A stretch of DNA of 23,755 nt. It comes from a virus. Shown here in pieces: positions 1-7,135 of the stretch. Each line of letters starts with the position of its first letter. Within the stretch, counting starts at the first letter, position 1. Both the position numbers and the translations under genes were made by a program. The notes under the pieces are model-generated. The model was not told the origin of the DNA, did no database searches, and saw only the letters and a program-made list of their open reading frames with translations. The stretch lies in IMG/VR virus record IMGVR_UViG_3300036944_000917, positions 1-23,755 of that record, one strand, 5' to 3'.

Positions 1-1300
1 CCATTTCCCACCCGAATGATGGAACATAATTCGTGAGATCTTCTGCCTGGATGCTCATTTCGAATTGCAGCGGATCTACAAGTCTCTTCTTCCTGCGTTT
101 CATTTCCTGCAGCATCTTGGCCAAGGCTTCTTCTCTCTCTGCTACTACATCGCTGGCAGCCTTTACTTCCGCTACTTCCAGGTCCATAGGCATTCCTGCA
201 GCTTCGATATTCTCTGTCATCTTCTTGGCCACTTCTTCGTTCTGTGCGATCAGGTGAGCAGGGTGACACAGTTCATGGCGTTCTGTATGCCAGAGGAAAT
301 CCAATAACAGGAGGTCCTTCTTCCCTGGTGATAGCCTTGTACCTCTACCGACCATTTGACTGTAGAGTGATCTTATCTTTGTAGGTCTGAGGACTACGAT
401 GCAGTCCACGGTGGGGCAGTCCCAACCTTCGGTGAGTAACATGGAGTTGCAGAGTACGTCGTATTTACCTTCGTCAAAATCTGCGAGGATTTCAGCTCTG
501 TCTTCCGAGTTTCCATTGACTTCTGCAGCTCTGAATCCTTTTTCTTCCAGGATGTCTCTGAACTTCTGTGATGTTTTAATCAGTGGAAGGAATACTACGA
601 TTTTTCTGCCCTGGCAGTGTTCTATCATCTGGTCCGCTATCTGATAAAGATATGGATCCAGTGCGCCTCCCAGGTCCGCTGCTTTGAAGTCTCCAGCTTG
701 CTGGCCTACAGTAGATAAATCCAATGTCAATGGGATTGTGAGCGCCTTGATTGGTGCCAGGAACCCTTCCTTGATTGCCTTGGGCAGTGTGTACTCATAT
801 GCAAGGCTTTCAAAGTATGTGCCCAGGTTCTTCATATCGCCCCTGTCAGGGGTTGCAGTAACGCCAAGTACTCTTGCCTGGTCGAAATAGTTAAGGACTC
901 TCTGATATCCATCTGAGATGCAGTGATGCGCCTCATCGACTACGATGGTGCCGAAGTGATCAGGAGCGAATTGTTTCAGTCTCTTTTCTCTCATTAATGT
1001 CTGTACGGATCCTACGACTACCCGAAACCAGCTGTCTAAGCTTGTCTGTTCCGCTTTTTCAGTAGCTGTCATAAGTCCTGTTGCTGTGGCCAGCTTATCA
1101 GCTGCCTGGTCTAACAGCTCCCCTCTGTGTGCAAGGACCAGCACTCTGTTGCCGGTCCTGACTTCTTCTTCAATTACTTTTGAAAAGACAATGGTCTTTC
1201 CTGTGCCTGTGGGGAGTACAAGCAGCGTTTTCTTTATACCTTTATCCCATTCGTTCAGAATGGCTTCCTTGGCCTCGGCCTGGTATTTTCTCAGCTGCAT
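1..1300 (-). CDS. Phage SF2 DEAD/DEAH helicase, 3' end cut by window edge
   Basis: Reading the minus strand from the ATG at 1300 gives an open frame of 433 codons to the window edge; the C-terminus is missing. Helicase motifs are clear: Walker A PTGTGKT at residues 30-36, DEAH box at 122-125, VTATPDR (motif III) at 147-153 and QMVGRGTR (motif VI) at about 315-322. This is the layout of superfamily 2 helicases of the type III restriction/RAD3-like phage group, which unwind DNA using ATP. A strong TAAAGGAGG site sits just upstream of the start. It follows the ssDNA-binding protein gene by 13 bp, so the job is probably phage replication or recombination. Role is inferred from family and operon. 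Confidence 0.9.
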   Translation of the reverse strand, partial: MQLRKYQAEAKEAILNEWDKGIKKTLLVLPTGTGKTIVFSKVIEEEVRTGNRVLVLAHRGELLDQAADKLATATGLMTATEKAEQTSLDSWFRVVVGSVQTLMREKRLKQFAPDHFGTIVVDEAHHCISDGYQRVLNYFDQARVLGVTATPDRGDMKNLGTYFESLAYEYTLPKAIKEGFLAPIKALTIPLTLDLSTVGQQAGDFKAADLGGALDPYLYQIADQMIEHCQGRKIVVFLPLIKTSQKFRDILEEKGFRAAEVNGNSEDRAEILADFDEGKYDVLCNSMLLTEGWDCPTVDCIVVLRPTKIRSLYSQMVGRGTRLSPGKKDLLLLDFLWHTERHELCHPAHLIAQNEEVAKKMTENIEAAGMPMDLEVAEVKAASDVVAEREEALAKMLQEMKRRKKRLVDPLQFEMSIQAEDLTNYVPSFGWEM

Positions 1301-1313
1301 TTAGTTTCCTCCT

Positions 1314-1766
1314 TTAGAATTTTCCTGGTGTGAATCCTCCGGTCTGCTGGCTGTCTTCCATGGGAATGAATCTCTTTACTTCGTTGTACGTTTTACCTTC
1401 ATGGGTTCTGTTCCCGATTTCACAGCGCCCTCTGGCACCTGTGACCATATTCCAGTTCATTCTTAGAGGTTCACCTTTTTTCTTCTGGCCGATACTGGCG
1501 AAGAATGCTGATAATGCCCATTCCGTCTTAGTGTGCAGGAAGATGTTATTCTTCAGGACTACTTCGCCTTGGGGTGTATTGATCTGCACGTGGATCGTTG
1601 CCTGCGCACAAGGTGGCATCTTCTCGGATCCATTGAAGCGTCCTCTCTCGTACATTTTGACTATGAAGTCATATTCGCCTGGATCCAGAAGTATGAATGC
1701 GTCGTCTTTGACAATGGTATCGTCCCAGCTCAGTTCTCTTTCAGTTGCGTTGTTATCGTTCATCAT
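1314..1766 (-). CDS. DUF669-like phage ssDNA-binding protein
   Basis: A 150-aa protein with the small beta-rich layout of DUF669-type phage proteins: an opening ELSWDDTIVKDD segment, then PGEYDFIVKMYERGRF and a KTYNEVKRF strand towards the end. These proteins are usually placed in phage recombination cassettes beside Sak4-like ATPases and helicases and are thought to coat single-stranded DNA. Here it sits between exactly those two. The C-terminus is GGFTPGKF; the last four residues PGKF recur at the end of the RecF/SbcC-like ATPase of the same operon, whereas typical SSB tails end in an acidic DDxPF. Ribosome site GAGGAG lies 12 bp before two consecutive ATG codons, so the start may shift by one codon. 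Confidence 0.7.
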   Translation of the reverse strand: MMNDNNATERELSWDDTIVKDDAFILLDPGEYDFIVKMYERGRFNGSEKMPPCAQATIHVQINTPQGEVVLKNNIFLHTKTEWALSAFFASIGQKKKGEPLRMNWNMVTGARGRCEIGNRTHEGKTYNEVKRFIPMEDSQQTGGFTPGKF

Positions 1767-1787
1767 AATTAATCAATCTCCTCTTTT

Positions 1788-2909
1788 TTAGTTGAATGGT
1801 ATTGTCATCTGTTCTTTGTTTACTTTGATAAGACCGTATACCTGTTCCCAAGCCCCTACGAGCACTCCAGAAATGAATCCTGGATCATAGTTTTCGATCG
1901 GTGTGTCAGCTGGATAGTATCCCTTCTGACCGACGACTTCCTGGATTTCCGGAACAGATACATGATTGGCCCTCATGAGATCTGCAAGCGCCGGAGGTGT
2001 AGTTGGTTTGATTCCTAAGAGGACATCATCGTCATTCTTAGGTGCTTGCGTAGCTTGTGTAGTCTGAGGCGGTGTTTGAGACATTGGTTTCTGTTCAACC
2101 TGTTTAGGTGGTTCCTGCTGCTTTGGAGGCTCTACCTGTACCGTCTGCTGCACTTCCGGTTGCGTTTGTTTACTTTCGCCAACGATGTGAGCAATGTGTC
2201 TGAAGTCGAAGGGGAGTTCATCTGGCAGATCGTGACGGTTCTTTCCATCCCACCAAGGTGTCCTCGTCGTGTACATGACTCTCTGATTGCCCTGGGCTTT
2301 GTTCTTACCTTTGGCAGCTCCCTGATTATCCACATTGATAACCATGGTCTTGTAATTTGCGAAGAGCAACACGTCCGCCCATTCCTTCAGAAGTGGCATG
2401 GTCTTCTTCTCCAGTTTCATCTGCCAGTGATCGTAGCCTCCGACTTCTTCCGGCTGCTCAATCTTTTTGATTTCAGCATGGGCAGTGATCACGATGTTGA
2501 TTCCTATTTCAACCAGGTCCTGCAGGTCGTTGAGGAATCTTCCGAACTCTTCTTCCAGATACACATATCCTTTGCCATAACCAAAGTCTTCAATGCCTTT
2601 GATGTTGCCATTCGTGGACTTACTTGCAATGATGTGCTCTATGGCCAGTCTCTCGGCCCAGTCCGCGGTGTCTACTGCAAGAGTCTTGCAAATTGTTGGA
2701 TTAGATTTGATGTAAGCTACCTGCTGTCTTAGCATGGTCCATGATGTGGGCTTGTCGAACCTTGCCACGTCCATGTGGGTGGTTGAGTCTTCAGTGTCGA
2801 TGAAGACCACTCCAGGCGCCTGAGCGGCAAAGGTGGATTTACCGATGCCTTCTGGACCGTAAATGACGATCTTCTGCGGTTTCTTGATTACTCCTCTATT
2901 GATATTCAT
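1788..2909 (-). CDS. Sak4-like RecA-fold ATPase, recombination/annealing protein
   Basis: A 373-aa protein whose N-terminal 240 residues are a RecA-type nucleotide-binding fold: Walker A GPEGIGKST at 18-26, VVFIDTED at 34-41, a Walker B-like TLAVDTAD at 76-83 and INIVITAHAEIKK at about 137-149. This pattern is that of phage Sak4-type proteins, which work with SSB in single-strand annealing. A Gln/Pro-rich linker (about 247-300) joins a small C-terminal domain of roughly 70 residues ending MTIPFN. The linker and tail are longer than in minimal Sak4 proteins. Strong AGGAGG site upstream; the DUF669-like gene follows after 21 bp, which fits a recombinase-SSB pair. Confidence 0.8.
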   Translation of the reverse strand: MNINRGVIKKPQKIVIYGPEGIGKSTFAAQAPGVVFIDTEDSTTHMDVARFDKPTSWTMLRQQVAYIKSNPTICKTLAVDTADWAERLAIEHIIASKSTNGNIKGIEDFGYGKGYVYLEEEFGRFLNDLQDLVEIGINIVITAHAEIKKIEQPEEVGGYDHWQMKLEKKTMPLLKEWADVLLFANYKTMVINVDNQGAAKGKNKAQGNQRVMYTTRTPWWDGKNRHDLPDELPFDFRHIAHIVGESKQTQPEVQQTVQVEPPKQQEPPKQVEQKPMSQTPPQTTQATQAPKNDDDVLLGIKPTTPPALADLMRANHVSVPEIQEVVGQKGYYPADTPIENYDPGFISGVLVGAWEQVYGLIKVNKEQMTIPFN

Positions 2910-2922
2910 ACTTTCCTTCCTC

Positions 2923-3297
2923 CTATATTTTTAATTTCATCTGATTGCTTGGGATCTCAAAGAGAGCATATGAATCTTCCGTCTCTCTGATCTCTACTTT
3001 GTTGGATCCGAACGAGGATTCTTCCTTTTCGACCTTTTTAAGTGTTGTTGTTACTAAGTTGTCGAAAACAGGTCTCTTGAAGTCGTAAGGCATACCATCT
3101 GGAACTCCAGGGGTATCGATGTAAGTGGTCGTATCCTCAATTGAAACTTTAATTTTTAGTGTGATTTCTCCTCCGGAAAAATTACCTTCATAGACATTCT
3201 TGATCACATTTCTAATGGCACTATCCAGAGATGGACGGATTGCTTTGAATGGTATGGATTCGAAGGTGATTTCCGAATCAATTTCTCTTTCTCTCAT
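2923..3297 (-). CDS. Hypothetical early phage protein, 124 aa
   Basis: I do not recognise the family. The protein is soluble, with alternating beta-type segments (GGEITLKIKVSIEDTTTY, NKVEIRETEDSYALFEI) and no cysteine clusters, membrane segment or nucleotide-binding motif. It has a good AAGGAGGAAG ribosome site, follows the RecF/SbcC-like ATPase gene by 12 bp and precedes the Sak4-like gene by 13 bp. Position suggests a replication or recombination accessory protein, but that is context only. Confidence 0.75.
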   Translation of the reverse strand: MREREIDSEITFESIPFKAIRPSLDSAIRNVIKNVYEGNFSGGEITLKIKVSIEDTTTYIDTPGVPDGMPYDFKRPVFDNLVTTTLKKVEKEESSFGSNKVEIRETEDSYALFEIPSNQMKLKI

Positions 3298-3309
3298 TTC
3301 TCTTCCTCC

Positions 3310-4635
3310 TTAAAATTTTCCTGGCTGCCAGGTAGGGGTTGCGGTCTGTATTGCTGGGGTTTCTTCTGGTTCAATTACAGTAGGTTTCCCTTCCTTGTCC
3401 AGACTGTATCCGTCTTCGATTATGATCTGGCACTCTTCTCCACGGCTGACTCTTGTGGCAATCGCTTGAAGTCCTTCAGCTTCCAGCCATTTGCCAAAGT
3501 CATTCAGAGTTTTCATGTCCATCTGCTCCAGCTTGTCCAGGAGTACAAATCCACAGTCAGGATTGAGCTTACGGACGATGGCAGTCGCTACTTTAAGCTT
3601 GTCTGCTCCCGACATTCCGTCCCACTTGAAGCCGTTGTAGAGCAGGTCGCCCTCAGCTACGGTGAGTCCAGGAAGTGGAAGATCTGCATCTTTAAGCAGG
3701 TCTGTCTTAGCTTTTCTGATTTCGTCCAGCTCCAGAGACAGTTTTTTATACTGATCTTCGTAAGCTTTCGCATCATCTTCAGCTTTTTCTTTGTCCAGGT
3801 TCGCTCGCACCTTTCTGTTGATTTCTTCAATGTTTTCGATGGACTTCTCCAGCTCCTCAGTGGATTCGTCATGGAGATCCACCGCGCTTTTTTTCGCAAT
3901 CTCCAGATCAGAGAGAATGTCCTTCTGCCTTTCAAGAGCTTCCTGCAGCTTGCGGTTGAGATCATCAATCACGCTCTGGATATTGGATGCCTGACCTTCG
4001 ATGTATTCCAGGTTCCTACGTTTCTTCTGATTCTCACCGTTCCTGGCAAGTATTTCCTGCTGCTGGTTGAGTAGGTCCTTTACTGATACAGGTTCCTTGG
4101 GGGCATCCGTGTAATAAGGCTGCTCCTTCGCAAACTTCTTCTTCTGGTCAGCGATCTGGCCGATGGTGTGCCTTTTGTTATAAACTGATGCCTCTTCCTG
4201 CTCCAGTTCATAAAGCTTGTCACCTACACCGATTATCTGAAGAAGCGTATTGGCCTTTTCCTTACTCGTAGAGTCCAGGAACTTCGGAAGGTCGAGAGCA
4301 AACTGTTCGATGAATGAATCCAGAAGCTGCTGTCCTGCTTTCTGCCCTGCGGGATCAATGACCTTGAGATCACTGTTCTTTCCTTTGCGCTCTACCACAA
4401 GTCCGTTATTCATAATAATCTTGAGCGATGGTGGGATTGTAGAGTCTTTACGCTGTGGATCTGACGGTTTATATCTATTACCTCCAAGCGCCCACGCTAT
4501 AGCATCCAGCACCGAAGTCTTACCTTGATTATTATCTCCACCGATGATGGTCAATCCTGACTCAGTAGGCTGTATCCTTACCGCCTTGACTCGTTTGACG
4601 TTCTCAATTTCGAGCTTATTGATTTTTACGCTCAT
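3310..4635 (-). CDS. RecF/SbcC-like AAA ATPase with short coiled coil
   Basis: A 441-aa SMC-type ATPase. The N-terminus has the typical KINKLEIENVKRVKAV strand and Walker A GGDNNQGKTS at 32-41. A charged coiled coil spans about 140-315. The C-terminal half carries a signature-like MSGADK at 341-346 and Walker B FVLLDK at 363-368. At 441 aa it is far shorter than SbcC or RecN and resembles phage 'AAA family ATPase' proteins found with Sak4 and DUF669. Oddities: Lys replaces the usual catalytic Glu after the Walker B Asp, and the protein ends TWQPGKF, sharing PGKF with the DUF669-like protein. Its start overlaps the previous gene's stop by ATGA, suggesting translational coupling. Likely role: DNA end processing or recombination. 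Confidence 0.85.
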   Translation of the reverse strand: MSVKINKLEIENVKRVKAVRIQPTESGLTIIGGDNNQGKTSVLDAIAWALGGNRYKPSDPQRKDSTIPPSLKIIMNNGLVVERKGKNSDLKVIDPAGQKAGQQLLDSFIEQFALDLPKFLDSTSKEKANTLLQIIGVGDKLYELEQEEASVYNKRHTIGQIADQKKKFAKEQPYYTDAPKEPVSVKDLLNQQQEILARNGENQKKRRNLEYIEGQASNIQSVIDDLNRKLQEALERQKDILSDLEIAKKSAVDLHDESTEELEKSIENIEEINRKVRANLDKEKAEDDAKAYEDQYKKLSLELDEIRKAKTDLLKDADLPLPGLTVAEGDLLYNGFKWDGMSGADKLKVATAIVRKLNPDCGFVLLDKLEQMDMKTLNDFGKWLEAEGLQAIATRVSRGEECQIIIEDGYSLDKEGKPTVIEPEETPAIQTATPTWQPGKF

Positions 4636-4829
4636 TCTGCTTCCTCCTCTTCAATCAGCATCCTATTAAGCAAGTTAATATTTCTCGCTCTGTAAGACGT
4701 TTCCATGAACAGCTCATCATTTTCACGATTCAAAATCTGTAGTTGCTCATTGATCTTCTCCTGCTTCTTTGCCGCCTCATTGAACTTCTCCTTTTCTCTT
4801 GCGAGCAGTGCTTCAATATGATTCTTCAT
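4632..4829 (-). CDS. Small coiled-coil protein, 65 aa
   Basis: A short, highly charged helical protein (ALLAREKEKFNEAAKKQEKI... repeated heptad-like Leu/Ile spacing) with an acidic EEEEAE end. No enzymatic motif is present. It overlaps its neighbours by 4 bp on both sides (ATGA junctions) and has a GAGGAGG ribosome site, which supports it as a real gene in the tightly packed early operon. Function unknown; a structural partner of the downstream SMC-like ATPase is possible but unproven. Confidence 0.75.
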   Translation of the reverse strand: MKNHIEALLAREKEKFNEAAKKQEKINEQLQILNRENDELFMETSYRARNINLLNRMLIEEEEAE

Positions 4830-5059
4830 CCTCTTTCCTCCTCGTCTCGTTCAGGCATTTCATATACGTCGCCTTGGTATCTAGCTTCCCATTTCAGATC
4901 GTTCATCACTTCTTCAGCTTGCTTCTTCTGATAGCTACCAAGCTGCACTGTTTCTCTGTCAAGCTTTGCCAAGACAATAACCGTTCCATTATCCAGCGAA
5001 AGCAGCTTGATATGTTTTACCTCAAGAAGTGCATCTCCTCTTTGTGTTTGAATCCACAT
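4826..5059 (-). CDS. Hypothetical small early protein, 77 aa
   Basis: The sequence starts MWIQTQRGDALLEVKHIKLLSLDNGTVIVLAKLD, a beta-rich segment, and ends in an acidic helix EMPERDEEERG. Proteins of this form, beginning MWIxTxxG and containing a short-loop beta sheet, are common small proteins in Gram-positive phages, with no function known to me. Its stop overlaps the next start by ATGA and its own start follows the previous stop directly, so translation is probably coupled along the operon. Confidence 0.75.
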   Translation of the reverse strand: MWIQTQRGDALLEVKHIKLLSLDNGTVIVLAKLDRETVQLGSYQKKQAEEVMNDLKWEARYQGDVYEMPERDEEERG

Positions 5060-5278
5060 TTATTCTTCCTCCTCCATTTCTTCATCCGGCGCTTCGTGTA
5101 CTTCAGTGCCGCAGAATGGGCAGTGGGTGATCCGCTTGATGTTCGTCTGATCGTAATAACTAAAGTCGATGACTGTCCTTAATTCATTTCCAAGGATGTA
5201 ATTGTAGACTGCGATAGTAGCTGTTACTGGGATCCACTGGAAGCGCTTGCCATTTTTACAGAAATTACATCCGTCCAT
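5060..5278 (-). CDS. Small zinc-ribbon protein, 72 aa
   Basis: Two cysteine pairs frame the protein: CNFC near the N-terminus and CPFC at about residues 52-55, a classic four-Cys zinc ribbon. The tail is very acidic (DEEMEEEE). The ATG at 5278 shares a TGATG overlap with the stop of the upstream gene and has an AGAGGAAG site; a GTG one codon earlier is possible but less likely. No catalytic motif. Probably a small nucleic-acid or protein binding factor of the early region. Confidence 0.75.
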   Translation of the reverse strand: MDGCNFCKNGKRFQWIPVTATIAVYNYILGNELRTVIDFSYYDQTNIKRITHCPFCGTEVHEAPDEEMEEEE

Positions 5279-5439
5279 CACTTGTCTTCCTCTCTTTCAT
5301 TCATTTCGAATCTCAGCTTACTGATCTTGTAGTCGCAGTCTCTTTTCTTCTGCTGCAGGTCTTGGATCTCCTGCATGATGTGAGCTCTCTCCAGGATTAG
5401 ATTGTCCAGTTCCATTTCTTTCTCAGTTTTTAACTGCAT
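5278..5439 (-). CDS. Small coiled-coil protein, about 53 aa
   Basis: The sequence MQLKTEKEMELDNLILERAHIMQEIQDLQQKKRDCDYKISKLRFEMNEREEDK reads as one amphipathic helix or coiled coil and is described here by its ends only: it begins MQLKTEKEME and ends MNEREEDK. I chose the ATG at 5439 because a GGAGGG site lies 6-7 bp upstream. The frame stays open further up, and an ATG at 5529 overlapping the stop of the preceding gene would give 83 aa, but that extension is basic, low in coding character and contains the ribosome site. Function unknown. Confidence 0.6.
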   Translation of the reverse strand: MQLKTEKEMELDNLILERAHIMQEIQDLQQKKRDCDYKISKLRFEMNEREEDK

Positions 5440-5522
5440 TTTCTTCCCTCCAATTTCGTGATATAATTGTGCTAGAAACATTTCCCATCGGGGCCTGGCA
5501 GGGCTCCTTTTTTCTTTGTCTT

Positions 5523-5693
5523 TTACCATGGCCATGACCCCTGAAGCGCATATCCGGCTCCGAACATCAGCCAGGTGAAGATAATCACTACAGGTACAGC
5601 GGCCAGGCACTGAAGCATCAGTATGGCTAGTTCCTTGTCAGTGAGTTCTTCTGCAAATAAGATTTCTTTCTTGATCCATCTCCAGGTGTTCAT
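5523..5693 (-). CDS. Small single-span membrane protein, 56 aa
   Basis: This gene was found by direct reading. The ATG at 5693 overlaps the previous stop by ATGA and is preceded by GGAGGAAGAAAGG. The protein begins MNTWRWIKKEILFAEELTDK, then has one hydrophobic segment (about residues 21-50, containing AAVPVVIIFTWLMFGAGYA) and ends GSWPW. It is probably inserted in the cytoplasmic membrane. Tiny membrane proteins in phage early regions often act in host takeover or exclusion, but nothing here proves such a role. Confidence 0.6.
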   Translation of the reverse strand: MNTWRWIKKEILFAEELTDKELAILMLQCLAAVPVVIIFTWLMFGAGYALQGSWPW

Positions 5694-5839
5694 TTCCTTT
5701 CTTCCTCCTCCGGTTTTATGTCTTCCTTGATCCAGTCAATAAGTTTCTTGTAACCCAATCTGGTACTGGTCTTGTTGAAATACAGGTACATGGCCAGGTC
5801 GGTATCTGATAGTGATCTGATGTAATCTCCTCTTGTCAT
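5690..5839 (-). CDS. Hypothetical small protein, 49 aa
   Basis: Starts at the ATG at 5839 and ends by ATGA overlap with the membrane-protein gene. The sequence begins MTRGDYIRSLSDTDLAMYLY and continues with a basic then acidic helix (LIDWIKEDIKPEEEERK). The 'IRSLSDTDLAxYL' form is common in small phage and plasmid proteins of Gram-positive bacteria; no function is known to me. The spacing to the upstream Myb/SANT-like gene is nil (stop at 5840), as expected for one compact operon. Confidence 0.65.
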   Translation of the reverse strand: MTRGDYIRSLSDTDLAMYLYFNKTSTRLGYKKLIDWIKEDIKPEEEERK

Positions 5840-6118
5840 TTACGTATTCACCTCACTTACAAAGCCTCTATGAGCTTCTCTTGGCCGATAAACCTTTTTA
5901 TCAGGCTTTCTCATCATGTTGTTCTTTCTAAGGGTCATAACCTTGTTCTGCACCGTTCCCATGGTCCTGCTCAGAGCAAAACTCATTTCTTCAGCTCCAA
6001 TGATGTCGTACCATTGAATCAAGTATTGGATCTCTTCCATGGTCCAGTACTTTCCTGTATTCTCGTGATAGACCGGGTTATATTTCATCCGACCCCAACG
6101 ATCATACTCAACCTCCAT
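5840..6118 (-). CDS. Myb/SANT-like helix-turn-helix protein, 92 aa
   Basis: Centre of the protein reads YWTMEEIQYLIQWYDIIGAEEMSFALSRTMGTVQNKVMTLRK, an arrangement of three helices with the WTxEE opening and the 'A..L.RT...V..K...L' third helix typical of Myb/SANT-like DNA-binding domains in phages. The flanks are basic, fitting DNA binding. Start chosen at ATG 6118 with GAAAGGAGAA upstream. The adjacent upstream gene codes for a second protein of the same type, so the two look like paralogues. A transcription or packaging-related DNA-binding role is possible; target unknown. Confidence 0.7.
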   Translation of the reverse strand: MEVEYDRWGRMKYNPVYHENTGKYWTMEEIQYLIQWYDIIGAEEMSFALSRTMGTVQNKVMTLRKNNMMRKPDKKVYRPREAHRGFVSEVNT

Positions 6119-6120
6119 AA

Positions 6121-6363
6121 CTATTCTCCTTTCTCACTTTTCTTCAACCTGTTCCTTTTAATCTGAATTGCCTGCACACTTCTCTTGATTACGTCCGAAA
6201 GCTCCATATCTGTCATCGTGCTCGTCATGAGCATGTCTATTTCTTCTGACGTCCAGAGCCGCCTTTCATGTCCTTGAGTTTTTCTGTAATACCTTAGTCT
6301 CTGTGCATTTCGAGTTTTTACGAACTTTTCCATGTCCGAATACAATTCTTTTCTGTTTGTCAT
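6121..6363 (-). CDS. Second Myb/SANT-like helix-turn-helix protein, 80 aa
   Basis: Residues about 34-74 read RLWTSEEIDMLMTS...ELSDVIKRSVQAIQIKRNRLKK, with the same WTxEEI opening and third helix as the next gene, preceded by a basic, helical arm (RNAQRLRYYRKTQGHERR). It is very probably a DNA-binding protein. A TAGGAGTG site precedes the ATG at 6363. The gap to the next gene is only 2 bp, so both are made from the same early transcript. Which sequence they bind cannot be told from here. Confidence 0.7.
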   Translation of the reverse strand: MTNRKELYSDMEKFVKTRNAQRLRYYRKTQGHERRLWTSEEIDMLMTSTMTDMELSDVIKRSVQAIQIKRNRLKKSEKGE

Positions 6364-6373
6364 TTTTTCACTC

Positions 6374-6742
6374 CTAGACTATTCTCACCTCAATTCCCAT
6401 TTCATCCAGGATCCTAAACACTCTAGCGATCTGCACGTTCTCGCCTGCGAAGAATCTTCTGGTCGTCGATTCCGGAATCACAGTAGGTTTTCTGCTTGGC
6501 TGCACTGATTTTGCATAGTCGAGCATGTCCTGATGACAGGTGATCACCTGATCATTCAGTCTGAGCTCCAACCCGATCTCCTCAATAAAATCCAGGAACA
6601 CATACATCATGGTTGAGTTGCCTTTGATCAGCTGTCTCATGGTGGATGGGGATGTGTTGAGTCTCTCTGTCATCTCCTCGATGTCTATTTCTGTCCTTTG
6701 GACATTTTCCTTGATCCGGTTCGATACTTCTCTAAAAGTCAT
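6374..6742 (-). CDS. XRE-like helix-turn-helix protein, 122 aa
   Basis: I place the start at ATG 6742, which has a perfect AGGAGG site; the open frame further upstream overlaps another small gene and is not coding-like. The first half (DIEEMTERLNTSPSTMRQLIKGNSTMMYVFLDFIEEIGLEL) matches the five-helix XRE/Cro DNA-binding layout. A second, less clear segment (IARVFRILDEMGIEVRIV) resembles the last helices of the same fold. It is presumably an early regulator in the leftward operon. Function inferred from fold only. Confidence 0.65.
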   Translation of the reverse strand: MTFREVSNRIKENVQRTEIDIEEMTERLNTSPSTMRQLIKGNSTMMYVFLDFIEEIGLELRLNDQVITCHQDMLDYAKSVQPSRKPTVIPESTTRRFFAGENVQIARVFRILDEMGIEVRIV

Positions 6743-6756
6743 TCTTTCCTCCTTCC

Positions 6757-6849
6757 TTAATGGAATCCAAGTAGCATCATCCAGCTGACAAGCATCCCAG
6801 TGATAAAAACGAATACGATCAGTGAGGTCATCCATACTAAGAACTTCAT
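6757..6849 (-). CDS. Possible membrane peptide, 30 aa
   Basis: A 31-codon frame from ATG 6849, with an AGGTGAT site upstream, encodes an almost entirely hydrophobic peptide (begins MKFLVWMTSLIVFVFITGML). It fills the gap between the excisionase-like gene and the XRE-like gene, ending 14 bp before the latter's start. One transmembrane helix is predicted by composition. Such short frames can arise by chance; the good spacing and packing are the only support. Confidence 0.45.
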   Translation of the reverse strand: MKFLVWMTSLIVFVFITGMLVSWMMLLGFH

Positions 6850-6854
6850 TGCGA

Positions 6855-7052
6855 TCACCTAAACGTAGTGCGCTTGATCTGCACTGTCTTCCCTTCATGA
6901 TCTTCCAGCCACTTGAGCGCCTTATCCTTGTAGATATGGACTCTCTTACCAATCCGAATACAAGGGAAGCCTCTAGCGAAGGTGAGATCTCTTACCTGTC
7001 CTTCCTTGATACCTGTGAGTTCTACGAACTGCCGTACAGAAACGGTTTCCAT
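6855..7052 (-). CDS. Excisionase-like winged helix-turn-helix protein, 65 aa
   Basis: The ATG at 7052 has a strong AAAGGAGTG site; a longer frame starting 39 bp upstream lacks one. The protein begins METVSVRQFVELTGIKEGQVRDL, then GFPCIRIGKRVHIYKDKALKWLEDHEGK. This is the MerR/excisionase-type winged helix: helix, turn-helix, then a beta wing with 'R.G.R..I.K....WL'. Such proteins bind attachment DNA and bias the integrase towards excision, or act as small regulators. Its place just behind the Cro-like gene in the early operon suits either job. Confidence 0.7.
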   Translation of the reverse strand: METVSVRQFVELTGIKEGQVRDLTFARGFPCIRIGKRVHIYKDKALKWLEDHEGKTVQIKRTTFR

Positions 7053-7095
7053 GTTTACACTCCTTTCACATATGTAATTTTTGTTAATCACAAAT

Positions 7096-7113
7096 TGTTC
7101 ACTCTTGTGAACA
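7096..7113. promoter_or_regulatory. Operator O1, perfect inverted repeat
   Basis: TGTTCAC-TCTT-GTGAACA is an 18-bp perfect dyad (7-bp arms, 4-bp loop). It lies between the Cro-like and the excisionase-like genes. Three relatives of the same length occur in the switch region (7357, 7399, 7440). No good promoter overlaps this copy, so it may be an auxiliary or looping operator. Confidence 0.65.
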
Positions 7114-7135
7114 CTTAGAGAAAAATAAAAAGGTC

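Noticed and set aside
5440-5610. N-terminal extension of the small coiled-coil protein to 83 or 110 aa
   Set aside because: Overlaps the membrane-protein gene in another frame and contains the ribosome site of the shorter start; the 83-aa coupled start at 5529 remains possible.
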